Below are positions 23,711 to 35,291 of a DNA stretch of 64,000 nt, one piece after another. Position 1 is the first letter of the stretch; each line of letters starts with the position of its first letter. The translations under genes were made by a program, and so were the position numbers. The DNA comes from Siderastrea radians (Eukaryota; Cnidaria; Anthozoa; Scleractinia; Rhizangiidae), in the NCBI GenBank assembly GCA_964017195.1, contig OZ024894.1, positions 36,944,923 through 37,008,922 on the forward strand, in the 5' to 3' direction. The notes under the pieces were generated by a model. It saw nothing but the letters and a program-made list of their open reading frames with translations, did no database searches and was not told where the DNA came from.

Positions 23711-24334
23711 GAAGCTAACAAAGCAGAGTGCAGCTGAGGCCATTCCTCCGGGATTTCTACGAAAAACACGTGTTACTGAAGTATGTGGAGCCTTCAAAAA
23801 ACACTCGATATTGTTTTCCAACGCCAGTTTTCTAAAAAATCGAGAGTTAGGAACTCGAACGTTCCATTAAGTTCGTTGTCCCATTTTCTTGTGTGAGTTC
23901 GATTTCGTTCGATTGCCGAATTCAATCGAACTCTATCCATGGATTGAGTTTGATTGAGTTCGATTGAAATTCGGTTCGATTGGGTACATTGTTGCCTATA
24001 CCGGGTAATACACGAAACGTTCCATTTCTTCGTGATCTATGGCGATGACGTCTCGATGTCATCGCTACTGATGACAAAAACAGCTTCAAACTAACGTTAA
24101 AAGTCGGTATTCTGGTTAGCAAGGCCAATTTGCGCACGCCAGCATTTATGGTTTAGCGTTTGTCGCTAAATGACCTGTACTTTGACTTGTACAGCATTTA
24201 TCTGGCTTTAAAAATAACAAAATGGGAAAAAAATGGTGACGAGTTTGGTGAGAAATTGGGAGAGGAATTTCTTATGACAGTTCCCTTGTCACTATGGTGA
24301 ACAATTGCCGCTTTATCTTATGTTTATTTTATAG

Positions 24335-24598
24335 GTGGTTAAGTCCTCTTGGATACCAAGCAAGAAAGAAATCCGACGGCCTGGTGTTATGACTGACTTG
24401 GTGCTTGCAGACTGCCATCTGCCCAAGTCCCCCGTGAAGCCGGGTCTCTACCATGAAGTGAATAAAGGGACGCCAGCAGCTGGATTGGTGATATCTTTGT
24501 CTAATGACGGTGATCACAGGAGTGCTAAAAACCTGACATTTATATCATATGACTCAGCTTGCATGAGTTGCGATATCTCGACTGGATGCGTCCTTAAA
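24335..24598 (+). CDS. VWDE-like gene, exon 3 (copy 2)
   Basis: Identical to 9217-9480; 88 codons, phase 0-0, with GTPAAGLVISLSNDGDH. Confidence 0.75.
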
Positions 24599-24956
24599 GT
24601 AAGGGTTTCTATCTAGGGATGTTTTTCTTTTGTTTGTGGGGGGGGGGAGAGAGAGGAGGGGGAAAATTACATTCCCCTGAAAAAAAAATCATTTTATACC
24701 ATGCTGGAGTAACTGTGGTACACCTAGCATCCTGAGGAGGGAAGGAGCGTGTGTGTGTGTGTGTGTGGGGGGGGGGGGGGGAGGTCTTCTAATTTGTTTT
24801 ATTGCTGCTGAAATCCATTAAATTTCTGGAAGTGTAGGACGCCATGTCTTATGAAAATGAAGTGGCCATTATTTTGTTCTTCCGGTTGATTTATTTAAAA
24901 GTATTCTGAAAAGTATCCACAACTTGGAACAAGATTTTTTTCATTGTTTCTACCAG

Positions 24957-25071
24957 GACAACTCTTGTTTTATAAATGGCTACTGTTTCGCCCCAAACGA
25001 GACAAACCCTAATGATTGGCGCTATCAATGTATCCCAGATGTTAGCAACAGCATGTGGACGAAACGACAAG
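24957..25071 (+). CDS. VWDE-like gene, exon 4 (copy 2)
   Basis: Identical to 9839-9953; cysteine segment DNSCFINGYCFAPNETNP, ending in phase 1. Confidence 0.75.
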
Positions 25072-25213
25072 GTAATACGAATACTCATATGGTATTGGAG
25101 TTCTTTGGAAACTTTTGTGGTTTAATTAATTCTTTTTCTTTTTCGATTTCATTCTCATTTCCCTGAAACGTGCCTGATTAATATTAATACCAACATTTTT
25201 TATACATTTTTAG

Positions 25214-25624
25214 TGAATTTTCCGCCTCGACTTTTATCAACCAATCAATAATACGCCCTGTTTCAAGAACACTTGGAGCTGCCTATTGACGTTTCAGACC
25301 CAGAAGGCATACCTGTAACTGTGTCACTGATGGATGGAAGCCCAAGCGATGCTGTAATGAAAGACAACGCTTTATTGTGGAAGGCCATCAGCAAGAAGCA
25401 AGCACAGTTTTCACTCAAGGCTGAAGATGCATGCCAAGCCGTTTCTAATTTTAATGTAACAATTGACCAGGTTGTTTGTCAGTGTCAAAATAATGGAAGA
25501 TGCGTTCCACTTCCTAACAAGCCAAGGGGTTCAGGGTTTTATGAATGTGATTGCATCCCTGGTTTTACTGGAGAAAAGTGTGAAACTGACATTGACGAAT
25601 GCCAATCCTATCCTTGTGTGCGAG
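25214..25624 (+). pseudogene. VWDE-like gene, exon 5 (copy 2), same in-frame stop
   Basis: Identical to 10096-10506. TAA at 25249-25251 in the frame set by exon 4. The alternative in-frame acceptor AG at 25266-25267 would remove it. Confidence 0.7.
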
Positions 25625-27480
25625 GTAATAACAAAAGCAGTGATATCCCATATCTGCCTTCTGTTGCCATTTCAAATCGTGTAACGTATATTTAAGAGAT
25701 TTATTCCATTTTACAAATCAAAAAGCCTAAACCGTGCTTTGTTCTGTCATAAAGAACGCAAGGAAGTGACGAGGGCACGAAAGAAGTGTAGCTGTATTTA
25801 CATTTGCGTAGAAATTGGCTTCAATTTGCAAGAAAACGAGTTTTATTCATAGCTTGCAAGCAGGCTGAGAGAAGTGTTTTATTCAACTTGCAAGCGCGTG
25901 CGGAATGGCGTCATGGGTCACGGTCGTGACTCCATCCGATTAACAGTTTTTTGTCTTGCAATTTGTTTCTAAAAATCGTCTGAATTCTTTTAGTGAAAAG
26001 ATACACTACTTGAAGTCTTCTTTTCAGTTTTGTGGCATAGCTGTAATTATAATTCGTGAAATTTCTCTACTGGCTTGCAATCTGTAACGATCTAAAAGCT
26101 GCACGCGCAAAAAAATGACATCATTTCAGCGAGCTTTATGCTCTCATAGGACACGCTCAATTTCAATCAAAACACACACCAGCTATACTATAATATGCCG
26201 TACATACGTGACTCTGTTCATTCATGGACACAGACGACGTTTACCATGTTCTAACAGGATTTTGAAGTTTCCTATGGTCTATTAAACTTAATAGATCAAG
26301 ATCCACGACAGAATGGAACATTTCTGTTTTATGCAGTCGCAAAGAAATTGCCAAGCACTGTTTAACTAGGCCATTGGCTTTTCTAAACGTTCAAGAAATT
26401 TAAAACAGGTGCAATGATTATTGCTCGCAAATAAATGCATGCACGACATAACATAACATGACATAACCTAACATAACCTTTATTAACGCATGGGTGCTTT
26501 AAGCCATAACAATGCTAGGGGGGCTCGTCTACTAACTAACTAAGTAATAATATGCGTTCTAAGCCTATCGGCGAAGCTCCTAAGCCCCAGGGGCACAGAC
26601 CTCATAAACACCTAACAACACCTAACACTGATGAAGGAGCTATACCTGAAACGTCTGACTGTTTATAATGCAGTTTTCAGCAGTCTAGGGACACCATTTT
26701 TCTAACTTGTCATTCGGGGAAGAACATACCCACTTAGTTGCCAACAAAATTGAAAAAAAAAAAGTAGTCAAAATCACTAAAAGACCACCAAAAATAAAAG
26801 TTTCTTCAACAAAGATTTTTTGTGTGTGTGAAAAAGATTAAAAGTCAAAATTCTGAATAAACCTGCGGTTGTCGTAGTAACTTCAGAACAAGGACTTGTT
26901 ACACTAAAAAATTTTTAAAGTAAATCGACATCTACATCCCCCCAGTCTACTTAATGCAAATAATAGACAGAAAACTTTCCAAAAAGTATGCGTTGGTTCA
27001 GGGAAATGAGGTTTTCATGGCAATCGTATTTTCACAGGCATGATTTTTTTCAAACTTGCTATGGCTGATTTTTAATGAAGATTGGAAGGTTTCATCCAGT
27101 AACTGTTACATTTTAATATTTATTCGTTCAACTCAATTTCATGGTTTTTGTTTTCCCCTTTTTTTTTTTTGTGCTTACTTTGTTTGTTTGATTGGTTGCT
27201 TTTTGACCTTTCGGAAAACCGAGAAACCCAAGATGATGGTTCCAAGATGGCAGTCAAGTCATAAGGTAATTTAGGGCGAGGTCTGTTCCCCCGGCCATAG
27301 GTTGAGGAGCTCCGCCTATGGGCTTAAAACTTACATCGGTCAGTTTTCAGCACTCTTAAGATACCATTTTTCTGAATTATCATTCTTTCATTTTGAGTGC
27401 TGCACAGCAAAAACCTGTATTATGTTCTTCCTTGGCCTTACCCTTTTTCCCTAAATTAGTTAGGGCTACTCTGGTGGACT

Positions 27481-27568
27481 GTAGATATATCATAGATTGA
27501 TCGATCAGTCGATCGATCAATCGATCGATTGATTGATTGATTGATTGCTTGCTTGCTTGATTGCTTGC

Positions 27569-27621
<53 letters not shown>

Positions 27622-27636
27622 CGATCGATCCACCCA
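27481..27636. repeat. (GATT)n/(GATC)n microsatellite (copy 2)
   Basis: The same tract as at 12363-12510, 8 bp longer. Confidence 0.9.
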
Positions 27637-27715
27637 AATAGCAATCTTGGTGTTTGTTTGTTTGTTGGTTGGTTGGTTGGTTTTTATCGCCACAATATTC
27701 TTTTATTCTTTTGAG

Positions 27716-27826
27716 GTCGCTGCGTTGACGAAGTAAACCAATTCAAGTGCATCTGCTATCCTGGGTACGTTGGAATAAAGTGTGACACTGATTACGATGA
27801 CTGCAGCTCTTCCCCTTGCGTCCATG
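27716..27826 (+). CDS. VWDE-like gene, exon 6 (copy 2)
   Basis: Identical to 12590-12700. This copy is next to the downstream exons: its phase-1 end and half EGF (DTDYDDC...PCVH) join in frame to the exon at 46061 across an 18.2 kb intron. Confidence 0.85.
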
Positions 27827-30012
27827 GTAAGTGAATTCCTTTCATTGCATAGCAGCTACTGTGCCCGACACCCTGGTTTCGGACAATTATCCAGGTTTGA
27901 GGTCAGTTAACCATACTACTAAGGGCTTCTTAACTTTGTATGGCAGTGGTAAGTGATTCAAAACATTCCTAGCAGCATTTGTACCATGTCAGTATGGTGG
28001 CATGATGGCTCGGGTCAGATAGGAATCAAGCAAGATAGCTAGTTTTATAGCATCAACAAGTTCGGAAAATTTCCAAACAAATGTCGCAAACATCGCGATT
28101 TTCTAGTATGCACAAGCTTGGAAAACTTGTCAACTACAAAATGTTAATACTTTTTTTTTCTGAATCGCTTGGCAATTCTAAACAAATATTGAATAACTTC
28201 CAGAACGTTGGAATAAGCCTTTCCATCGAAATCCTTTGAAAACTTCGGACTGCCGGATATTTAGTCTTGATATATCCATACCCAGCCGAGTATCTAGACA
28301 CTGCCTTTCTAAAAGGCTTTTCAAACCAATTGGGCTTTTGCTGTTCGTTTTCGAGTACATGCATCCTTGTATATTACAGTGGAGAACATGAGCTCTGGAA
28401 ATGCTACAGACCAAAAACTCGTACTCCTGCTCAGTCTTAGAGTCATTCTTAAGTCTAAAGGCTCCTTTTACCCTCGGGTGTACAAGCAGAGTCACTCTGC
28501 CATCGTGGTACAAGGGAAAGGGGGTGGGGGGGTGGTAGGACCCCTCCTTTGGCTTTTTGCTATGTTAGAACAATTCGAAAAGATTTTACCTTCAGTAGAA
28601 AGCTTGTCATTTGCTCTAAAAGATGAGGTATATGTTATGGAATCTTGGCCGCCATGTTGAATTTTACCCAAAATTACTGAAATTATTTTAAAAGGTAGAA
28701 ATTGATTTTGTATTGTTGTTGTTGTCGCTACGCCTGTACAACATGTAATAGTTCAACACTGCTAGACATGTACAACATGAAATAATTCAACACTGTTACT
28801 TTTCGTTTCGTTATTATTTTATGGTGTTTTTTTAATTAATTATAAATATTGGAAGAGGTTGGGCATAATAGCGAGAATTATTAAGGCCGAGGGTCCGTGT
28901 TATCTGCCAAAGCGGAAGGCTGAGGCGGATAACACGTACTGAGGCCTTGATAATGCCGCTGTCATGTTAGAGCCGGATCTGAAAATTGTTTTGATAGACA
29001 TTGTCAAGTGCCCAGTAAAATGCTAAGCACACTAAACATTTCTGATGGCGACACAAGAAAACCCTCTTACAGAAACGTTTGTAAACAACTTTAATGACAA
29101 CGATAAACTCACTTGAAAAGAATTAAATCTCACAAAAATTCACGAAATGACATGAAATGTTTCACATAAACACATCAAATGGATAACACAAACCTCCGTC
29201 AATTCATCAGTTGTTTAGCAGACGTATCAAGTTCCTTTGGCATCAGTGCTGAATGAAAAATCGCTTTTTTTATGATCTGTAGCGTTACGGACTATATACG
29301 TCGAATACATCGCGCTCGTACAACTTTTGCAAATGTTTTTCGCATATCGGTGGCGTGTGTTCAACTTTGGCGAGTCCTCGTCGTTTCAATTCAACTCGCA
29401 CCAAAAACTTTCTTAGCCTCGGTAAATTTCGGTCATTTTTGATATTGAAACCTTGAGTAGGCTTTAAGTGTCTATTGAGTCCAGATCTAATGCTGTTTAG
29501 TGTGCTTTTGGAATAATTTCCATCGTAGCTTTTCGAACTTCGGCGACAAATAGTTTGAGGACCCCGGTAATTGCCCTCTTTTCTTGGGGTTCGCTTATAT
29601 GTTCTTTTCTTTCAGGTAGTCCTTTAGAACTCTCAGAGCTGTCTACGTAGCTCGTTTTATGTTTTGAGCGTCCTTATCATCTACTGTAGGAGTTTTTACA
29701 AATCGTTTTCCGTTACTTCATCTGGCGAATCCGGATGATTCAGCCATCGTTTCAATCTCTCTCACTGACACAGTACGGCACCACGATGCTATTATCTGTA
29801 TTCGATTATCTGTAGAAATGACGTCAGTTCTGCATGTATACCTCTGTTATCTACAGATGTGACATCAACATTCGATGTCAGTGCGAATTAGCTAAATGAT
29901 CTCAACCAATGAGAATAGAAATAGTGGCTACAATGTACAATAATAAAATATATTTGGTAAATTTACACTTCTCAATTACAAAATTAAAGTATCGGAAATT
30001 AATCACACATAC
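27827..30012. other. Start of 18 kb intron; end of duplication
   Basis: The same content as 12701-14886, including the inverted repeat at 28875-28957. Similarity ends at 30012 within CACACATAC, where copy 1 has further ACAT repeats and copy 2 turns A-rich. Confidence 0.6.
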
Positions 30013-30033
30013 AAAAAACAGGAAAAACAAAAT

Positions 30034-30477
30034 TGTTACTCGTCTCGTTAAAGGAGTGGTTCGTATGTAGACAGAACGCAGGGTTGTCGGTAACAGCAAC
30101 AGGCGGATTTATTCCAAGATGAAAGTAATCTTTACAGCTTACAGCACTACTGCTATGAGACTCTTCTAACACGGCACACACCACGGCACACAGCCACTTC
30201 ACTAAGTTCGGGGCACAGCTCGCACAACAACTTCTCAAAACTCTTTTAAAACTTCTTCTCAAAACTCTTCAAGAAGACTGACACGCTCTTACTTATGTAC
30301 GTATCACAACAAGTGCTAGAAACTTCTACGAAATCTATTTTTAGTAACATTACGTTATTACTTACTGTTTAAAGCGAATATATAATTATTTAAACGACTA
30401 GGCATTTTATAATGTTCTAGGGAGTTCTGTGGACTGTTCCGGAAGGTTCTGAGTAATACTAGACAATTTTCGTAACA
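30034..30477 (-). repeat. 3' LTR
   Basis: 444 bp, ending in the inverted TGTTAC/GTAACA. It differs from the other LTR at a modest number of sites, such as TATGTACGTA versus TATATAAGTA, so the insertion is not brand new. Confidence 0.9.
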
Positions 30478-30692
30478 TAACCCCCTCTCAAGAAGAAATT
30501 TGCAAAATTTCTGCTACCAACGAAAAATTGTCTAAAAATATCAGTCCGAGGATAAGTCTAATGGTTGTTCTCACTCTGTCGCTCGGCTCAGGTAGTCGCC
30601 TCCACACTTTCTGATCCCTCAATGGCCTCCACTAACTTCTGATGCATCACTTTAATCTAGAGCAGCATCCTTGGGTAATTTAAGTTGCGCCT

Positions 30693-31115
30693 CTGCACTC
30701 CTTTTACTTGTATCAGTCTCTTCAGTATGACTCGGGTCGTCTGCTGCTCTAGCACCTGGCACATTACCAATGACAAGATCTAGATCGCATGGGGAAAACA
30801 TTGTGCTTCAACAATACCAGTGAGATAAGGGGTATCCACATAAATCCTCACAACTGGAACTTTCCTCACTGTACCATCGATTAGTACCATATGACTATAT
30901 TCGCCAGTGTACTGATCCTCGGCGACAAGCTCCTTCTTAACAACAACACCACTGCAACCAGTGTCTCTAAGTACATTAACGCTTCTATTTCCTACTTTGC
31001 CTTTCACTACTGGCATCCTATTTTCGGCTAACGGCTGAACACACACACTACTCACCACGGAGACTGATTTTCCACAGGCTAACATTAACTGATTATCTCG
31101 AATACACGACTCCAA
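30693..31115 (-). pseudogene. Retropepsin-like protease remnant of the LTR element
   Basis: The minus-strand frame 31115-30780 has the aspartic protease active-site motif VLRDTGCSGVVV (DTG) and following beta-strand-like residues. The ORF stops at about 30780. The next frame continues with DLDLVIGNVPGARAADDP, a run typical of gypsy elements after the protease flap region, so a single-base frameshift breaks it near 30782. No RT follows. Confidence 0.7.
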
Positions 31116-31152
31116 CTCTTCTTTTGTAGCTCGTACCCGGGAGGCGACTGAA

Positions 31153-32300
31153 CTAAACAGCCAGCACTAATGTGATTACGGGCCACAGGGTACTAATCTT
31201 GGTCTGACCTCCTGGTCTCAGTCCACTAGATTTACGGTTACGTGCCTCATGACCTTGCTTTTTACACAGATAGCATTTTCTTACTCCATTTGGGCAGTTG
31301 AAAGACTTATGGCCTCGGCCATTACACTTAAAGCATCTCACCGTTGAGCTATCACTCAGTGTTCTCTTAGACTCATCATCATCTGTCTGCTCAGGTGCCT
31401 CGTTCTTCATAGGGTTGAACAGATGCTTACGATGTGCTTCTAAATACTGGTCGGCTATCTTAGCAATCTGATCCAGGTTTTCAGGTGCCCTCTCACGTAA
31501 AAGAACAGCAAGTTCCTTGGGACATGCGCTAATGAACTGTTCTTTGACAATCAAATCCCTCAGGCCTTCAAACCTCTCTGTAGCTTTAGAAAGTTCAATC
31601 CACCTGATAAGATACTTAGTCAAACGGACAATGAACTGGTCAGGGCTCTCATCAGACTCAGGTTTCGACAATCTGAATTTACGGCGGTATCCATCCTCCG
31701 TTAAATCATACCTCTTCATTAGGGCCAACTTCACTTGATCATAATCCACGGCAGCTTCTGATAAACGAAAATAAACATCCAGCGCCCGGCCAGACAACAA
31801 GGCACTCAACTTGGTAGCCCAACCGGTCTTTTCCAACTTGGCGTTGGTTGCAAATCTCTCCAAGCGTTGAAGATCTGCGTCCAGATTATCCCTGCCGTCA
31901 ACAAATGAGGGTAGCTTAGGGTTCTTGGCCCGATCCTCACTATTATGTGCTCGATCAGCAAGGCCATGCTCCTGTCCCAAACGTGCAAGCTCCAACTCAT
32001 GTTCTCTCTTGGCAGCCTCCATGGCCTCTCCCTGTTTCAACAGTTCAGCCTCCATTTCTAATTTTCTTAGTTCACGCTCTTGCCTTTCGGCTTCTCTCTC
32101 CTCGTCCTCTCTTCTACGCCCTTCCTTCCTCTTCTCTTCTTCTTCTTTTCTTCTCTCATCCTCGAGTTGTCTACGCCTCTCTTCTCTCTCTTCCTCAAGT
32201 TGTCTACGCTTCTCTTCTCTCTCTTGTTCTTATTTCTGTTGTTCTTGAACGAACGCAAGTAGCTTTTCTCCTTCCAATTCAAACTTTTCGCCTAATCACA
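31153..32300 (-). pseudogene. gag of the LTR element, internal copy A
   Basis: The 300-aa frame from 32055 contains a charged coiled-coil start, a Ty3/gypsy gag-like helical core (LSALLSGRALDVYF, YLIRWIELSK), then a zinc knuckle CFKCNGRGHKSFNC (residues 241-254). A second knuckle begins CYLCKKQGH but lacks its last cysteine. The same frame continues upstream of the ATG as an E/R-rich coiled coil and then a TAA at 32230-32232, with more gag-like sequence (EKLLAFVQEQQ) before it. The stop occurs at the same codon in copy B. Confidence 0.8.
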
Positions 32301-32332
32301 CTCGACGGCTTGTACTGATCCTTTCCTGGTTA

Positions 32333-32395
32333 GAAAGGAAACTAGAAACTTCTACGAAATCTATTTTTAGTAACATTACATTATTACTTACTGTT
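32333..32395 (-). repeat. LTR fragment trapped between the two internal copies
   Basis: About 32350-32395 (CTAGAAACTTCTACGAAATC ... TTACTTACTGTTT) matches the middle of the LTRs (about 30314-30370). It then jumps directly into internal sequence at TAACGCTTC. Confidence 0.8.
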
Positions 32396-32511
32396 TAACG
32401 CTTCTATTTCCTACTTTGCCTTTCACTACTGGCATCCTATTTTCGGCTAACGGCTGAACACACACACTACTCACCACGGGGACTGATTTTCCACAGGCTA
32501 ACATTAACTGA

Positions 32512-33720
32512 TTATCTCGAATACACGACTCCAACTCTTCTTTTGTAGCTCGTACCAGGAGGCGACTGAACTAAACAGCCAGCACTGATGTGATTACGGG
32601 GCACAGGGTTACTAATCTTGGTCTGACCTCCTGGTCTCAGTCCACTAGATTTACGGTTACGTGCCTCATGACCTTGCTTTCTACACAGATAGCATTTTCT
32701 TACTCCATTTGGGCAGTTGAAAGACTTATGGCCTCGGCCATTACACTTAAAGTATCTCACCGCTGAGCTATCACTCAGTGTTCTCTTAGACTCATCATCA
32801 TCTGTCTGCTCAGGTGCCTCGTTCTTCACAGGGTTGAACAGATACTTACCATGTTCTTCTAAATACTGGTCGGCTATCTTAGCAATCTGATCCAGGTTTT
32901 CAGGTGCCCTCTCACGTAAATGAACAGCAAGTTCCTTGGGGCATGCGTTAATGAAATGTTCTTTGACAATCAAATCCCTCAGGCCTTCAGAACTCTGTAG
33001 TTTTAGAAAGCTCAATCCACCTGATAAGATACTTAGTCAAACGGACAATGAACTGGTCAGGGCTCTCATCAGACTCAGGTTTTGACAATATAAATTTACG
33101 GCGGTATCCATCCTCCGTTAAATCATACCTCTTCATTAGGGCCAACTTCACTTGAACATAATCCACGGCAGCTTCTTCTGATAAACGAAAATAAACATCC
33201 AGCGCCCGGCCAGACAGCAAGGCACTCAACTTGGTAGCCCAACCGGTCTTTTCCAACTTGGCGTTGGTTGCAAATCTCTCCAAGCGTTGAAGATCTGCGT
33301 CCAGATTATCCCTGCCGTCAACAAATGAGGGTAGCTTAGGGGTCTTGGCCCGATCCTCACTATTATGTACTCGATCAGCAAGACCATGCTCCTGTCCCAA
33401 ACGTGCAAGCTCCAACTCATGTTCTCTCTTGGCAGCCTCCATGGCCTCTCTCTGTTTCAACAGTTCAGCCTCCATTTCTAATTTTCTTAGTTCACGCTCT
33501 TGCCTTCTGGCTTCTCTCTCCTCATCCTCTCTTCTACGCCTTTCCTTCTTCTTCTGTTCTTCTTCTTTTCTTCTCTCTTCCTCGAGTTGTCTACGCTTCT
33601 CTTCTCTCTCTTCCTCAAGCTGTCTACGCTTCCCTTCTCTCTCTTCTTCTTATTTCTGTTGTTCTTGAACGAACGCAAGTAGCTTTTCTCCTTCCAGTCC
33701 AAACTTTTCGCCTAATCACA
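32512..33720 (-). pseudogene. gag of the LTR element, internal copy B, frameshifted
   Basis: This is a second gag, highly similar to copy A. Two minus-strand frames (33475-32987 and 33015-32512) must be joined across a frameshift near 33000. It keeps the first knuckle with one change (YFKCNGRGH instead of CFKCNGRGH) and the same incomplete second knuckle. TAA at 33650-33652 interrupts the upstream coiled coil at the position also seen in copy A. Confidence 0.8.
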
Positions 33721-33802
33721 CTCGACGGCTTGTACTGATCCTTTCCTGGTTACTATGGTCCACAAAACGATTCTTGTACTCCTCCCAGGACAGGTCCCCC
33801 AA

Positions 33803-34246
33803 TGTTACGAGTTTCGTTAAAGGAGGGGTTCGTTTGTAGACGGAACGCAGGGTTGTCGGTAACAGCAACAAGGGGATTTATTCCAAGATGAAAGTAATCT
33901 TTACAGCTTACAGCACTACTGCTATGAGACTCTTCTAACACGGCACACACCTCGGCACACAGCCACTTCACTAAGTTCGGCACACAGCTCGCACAACAAC
34001 TTCTCAAAACTCTTTTAAAACTTCTTCTCAAAACTCTTCAAGTAGACTGACACGCTCTTACTTATATAAGTATCACAACAAGTGCTAGAAACTTCTACGG
34101 AATCTATTTTTAGTAACATTGCATTATTACTTACTGTTTAAAGCGAATACATAATTATTTAAATGAATAGGCATTTTATAATGTTCTAGAGAGTTCTATG
34201 GAATGTTCCAGCAAGTTCTGAGTAATACTAGACAATTTTCGTAACA
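33803..34246 (-). repeat. 5' LTR
   Basis: 444 bp, the same ends as the 3' LTR; the putative primer site adjoins it on the inner side. Confidence 0.9.
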
Positions 34247-35291
34247 CAAATTTAAAAGCCTTGTAAATAGAATTTTGAACACAAAGAACGTGAACATACA
34301 TTTTAAAAAAATACTATCGGTAATTTAGATTGTAAATTATGTTATGTTCAGACTAAGGGCAAAAGAGATAGGGAGGAAAGAAAGGAGGATTAGACATCTT
34401 CCTTAGGATTAGACATCTTCCTTAGAAGTACATATTTTTGTTTGATTCTTTTGGTGAAGTCTTGGAGGAGCATTGTTTCTTCGCTTAACTTTCTCCTATA
34501 AATGCAATAAGGCATAAACAAATGGTTACAGTTGCATTTTTTAAAGAATGCCCCACGGTTGTTCGTTTTAATTCCAAAGAGTAGCTCTTTTGTACTTGAA
34601 TCAAATTTTGAACTGTTAGACTGATTAATTAAACCAGTGGACACCCTTTTCAGTGAGGACTTTCGTAAAACGAGAGTCGATATAGGTGCAATAGAATCAA
34701 ATTCTCTGCACTATAAGCATTCGCCATCCGCTTTGATCCCAAGCCTTAAGAGTTTTTTTTCCTCTGGTTACAACTACTTTGTGGATAAATTTAAAATGAA
34801 ACTCTTTCAGTTTTACTCTTTGCAGATTGTTCTGACTGAGCTGAAGATCGGCTTCCAACTGCCCTGATCTATTTCTAACGGTTTATCGCATCTTTTTGCA
34901 TTTTTCTTTTTTTAAAAAAGATGTTTCGGGGTAGAGCTCACAATCTGAAAATATTTTAGGAAATTATTGCTTGCCTAAGCGTATTTGTTCCGAAAGCTCT
35001 CAAATTAATTGTAGGATTAGGGAAAATTGGGTAACCTCGCCTGACTCTCGCGGAAGGTTTGAACCAGATGTACAGTAACCGCTGTTCATAGCAGCGCTGT
35101 CTATATCTGTGTAAAATATCTGAGTCCATCTGCGTAAGCTGTCTCTAAAGTTGTAGATCTTTCATGCGTGGTGCATAAATGACCTTAAAATTTCTGGTGG
35201 GATGTTTTGCACCAGATCTTAAAAATGATTTTCTTTGTATCCCTAATCTCGGGGTTTTCATATTAAAATTTTGTTCAGATGACGATTCATA
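34247..35291. other. Intron; no supported gene
   Basis: There is a 19-bp direct repeat (GATTAGACATCTTCCTTAG, twice, about 34388-34425). An 84-aa minus-strand ORF (34390-34644) has a CxCxH.FMPYC cysteine cluster, but I do not recognise it. Confidence 0.4.

Larger units (their letters stand above)
15596..27715. other. Introns of copy 2 (same content as copy 1)
   Basis: Intron content matches copy 1 at offsets 15118-15123: the TTAA-flanked MITE at 17365-17765, the terminus motif at 21035-21073 and the hairpin near 23916-23974. Elements with coding or clear boundaries are listed separately. Confidence 0.8.
14887..30012 (+). repeat. Tandem duplication, copy 2
   Basis: This is the second copy of the 15.1 kb unit. 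Homology to copy 1 is visible from 15131, because copy 1 is cut by the window edge, and ends at 30012. Beyond that, copy 2 continues with a 21-bp A-rich stretch and then an LTR element, while copy 1 continues into 14887. The near absence of substitutions means a very recent duplication, gene conversion, or an assembly artefact. Confidence 0.9.
30034..34246 (-). mobile_element. Ty3/gypsy-like LTR retrotransposon, pol-less and internally duplicated
   Basis: Two 444-bp LTRs (30034-30477 and 33803-34246) begin TGTTAC and end GTAACA. On the minus strand, the sequence right after the 5' LTR (TTGGGGGACCTGTCC, just below 33803) is a plausible tRNA primer site. A purine tract GAGAGGGGG at 30481-30489 lies just before the 3' LTR. 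The flanks AAAAT (30029-30033) and CAAAT (34247-34251) are an imperfect 5-bp target duplication. Inside are gag and a protease remnant, but only about 200 bp between protease and purine tract, so RT, RNase H and integrase are missing. The internal region is duplicated: 30977-32332 repeats at 32396-33752. It lies in the intron in antisense orientation, 21 bp from the duplication breakpoint. Confidence 0.9.

Noticed and set aside
32067..33738. Ser/Leu-rich + strand ORFs of 60-123 aa
   Set aside because: They are antisense shadows of the Glu/Arg-rich coiled-coil part of gag on the minus strand.
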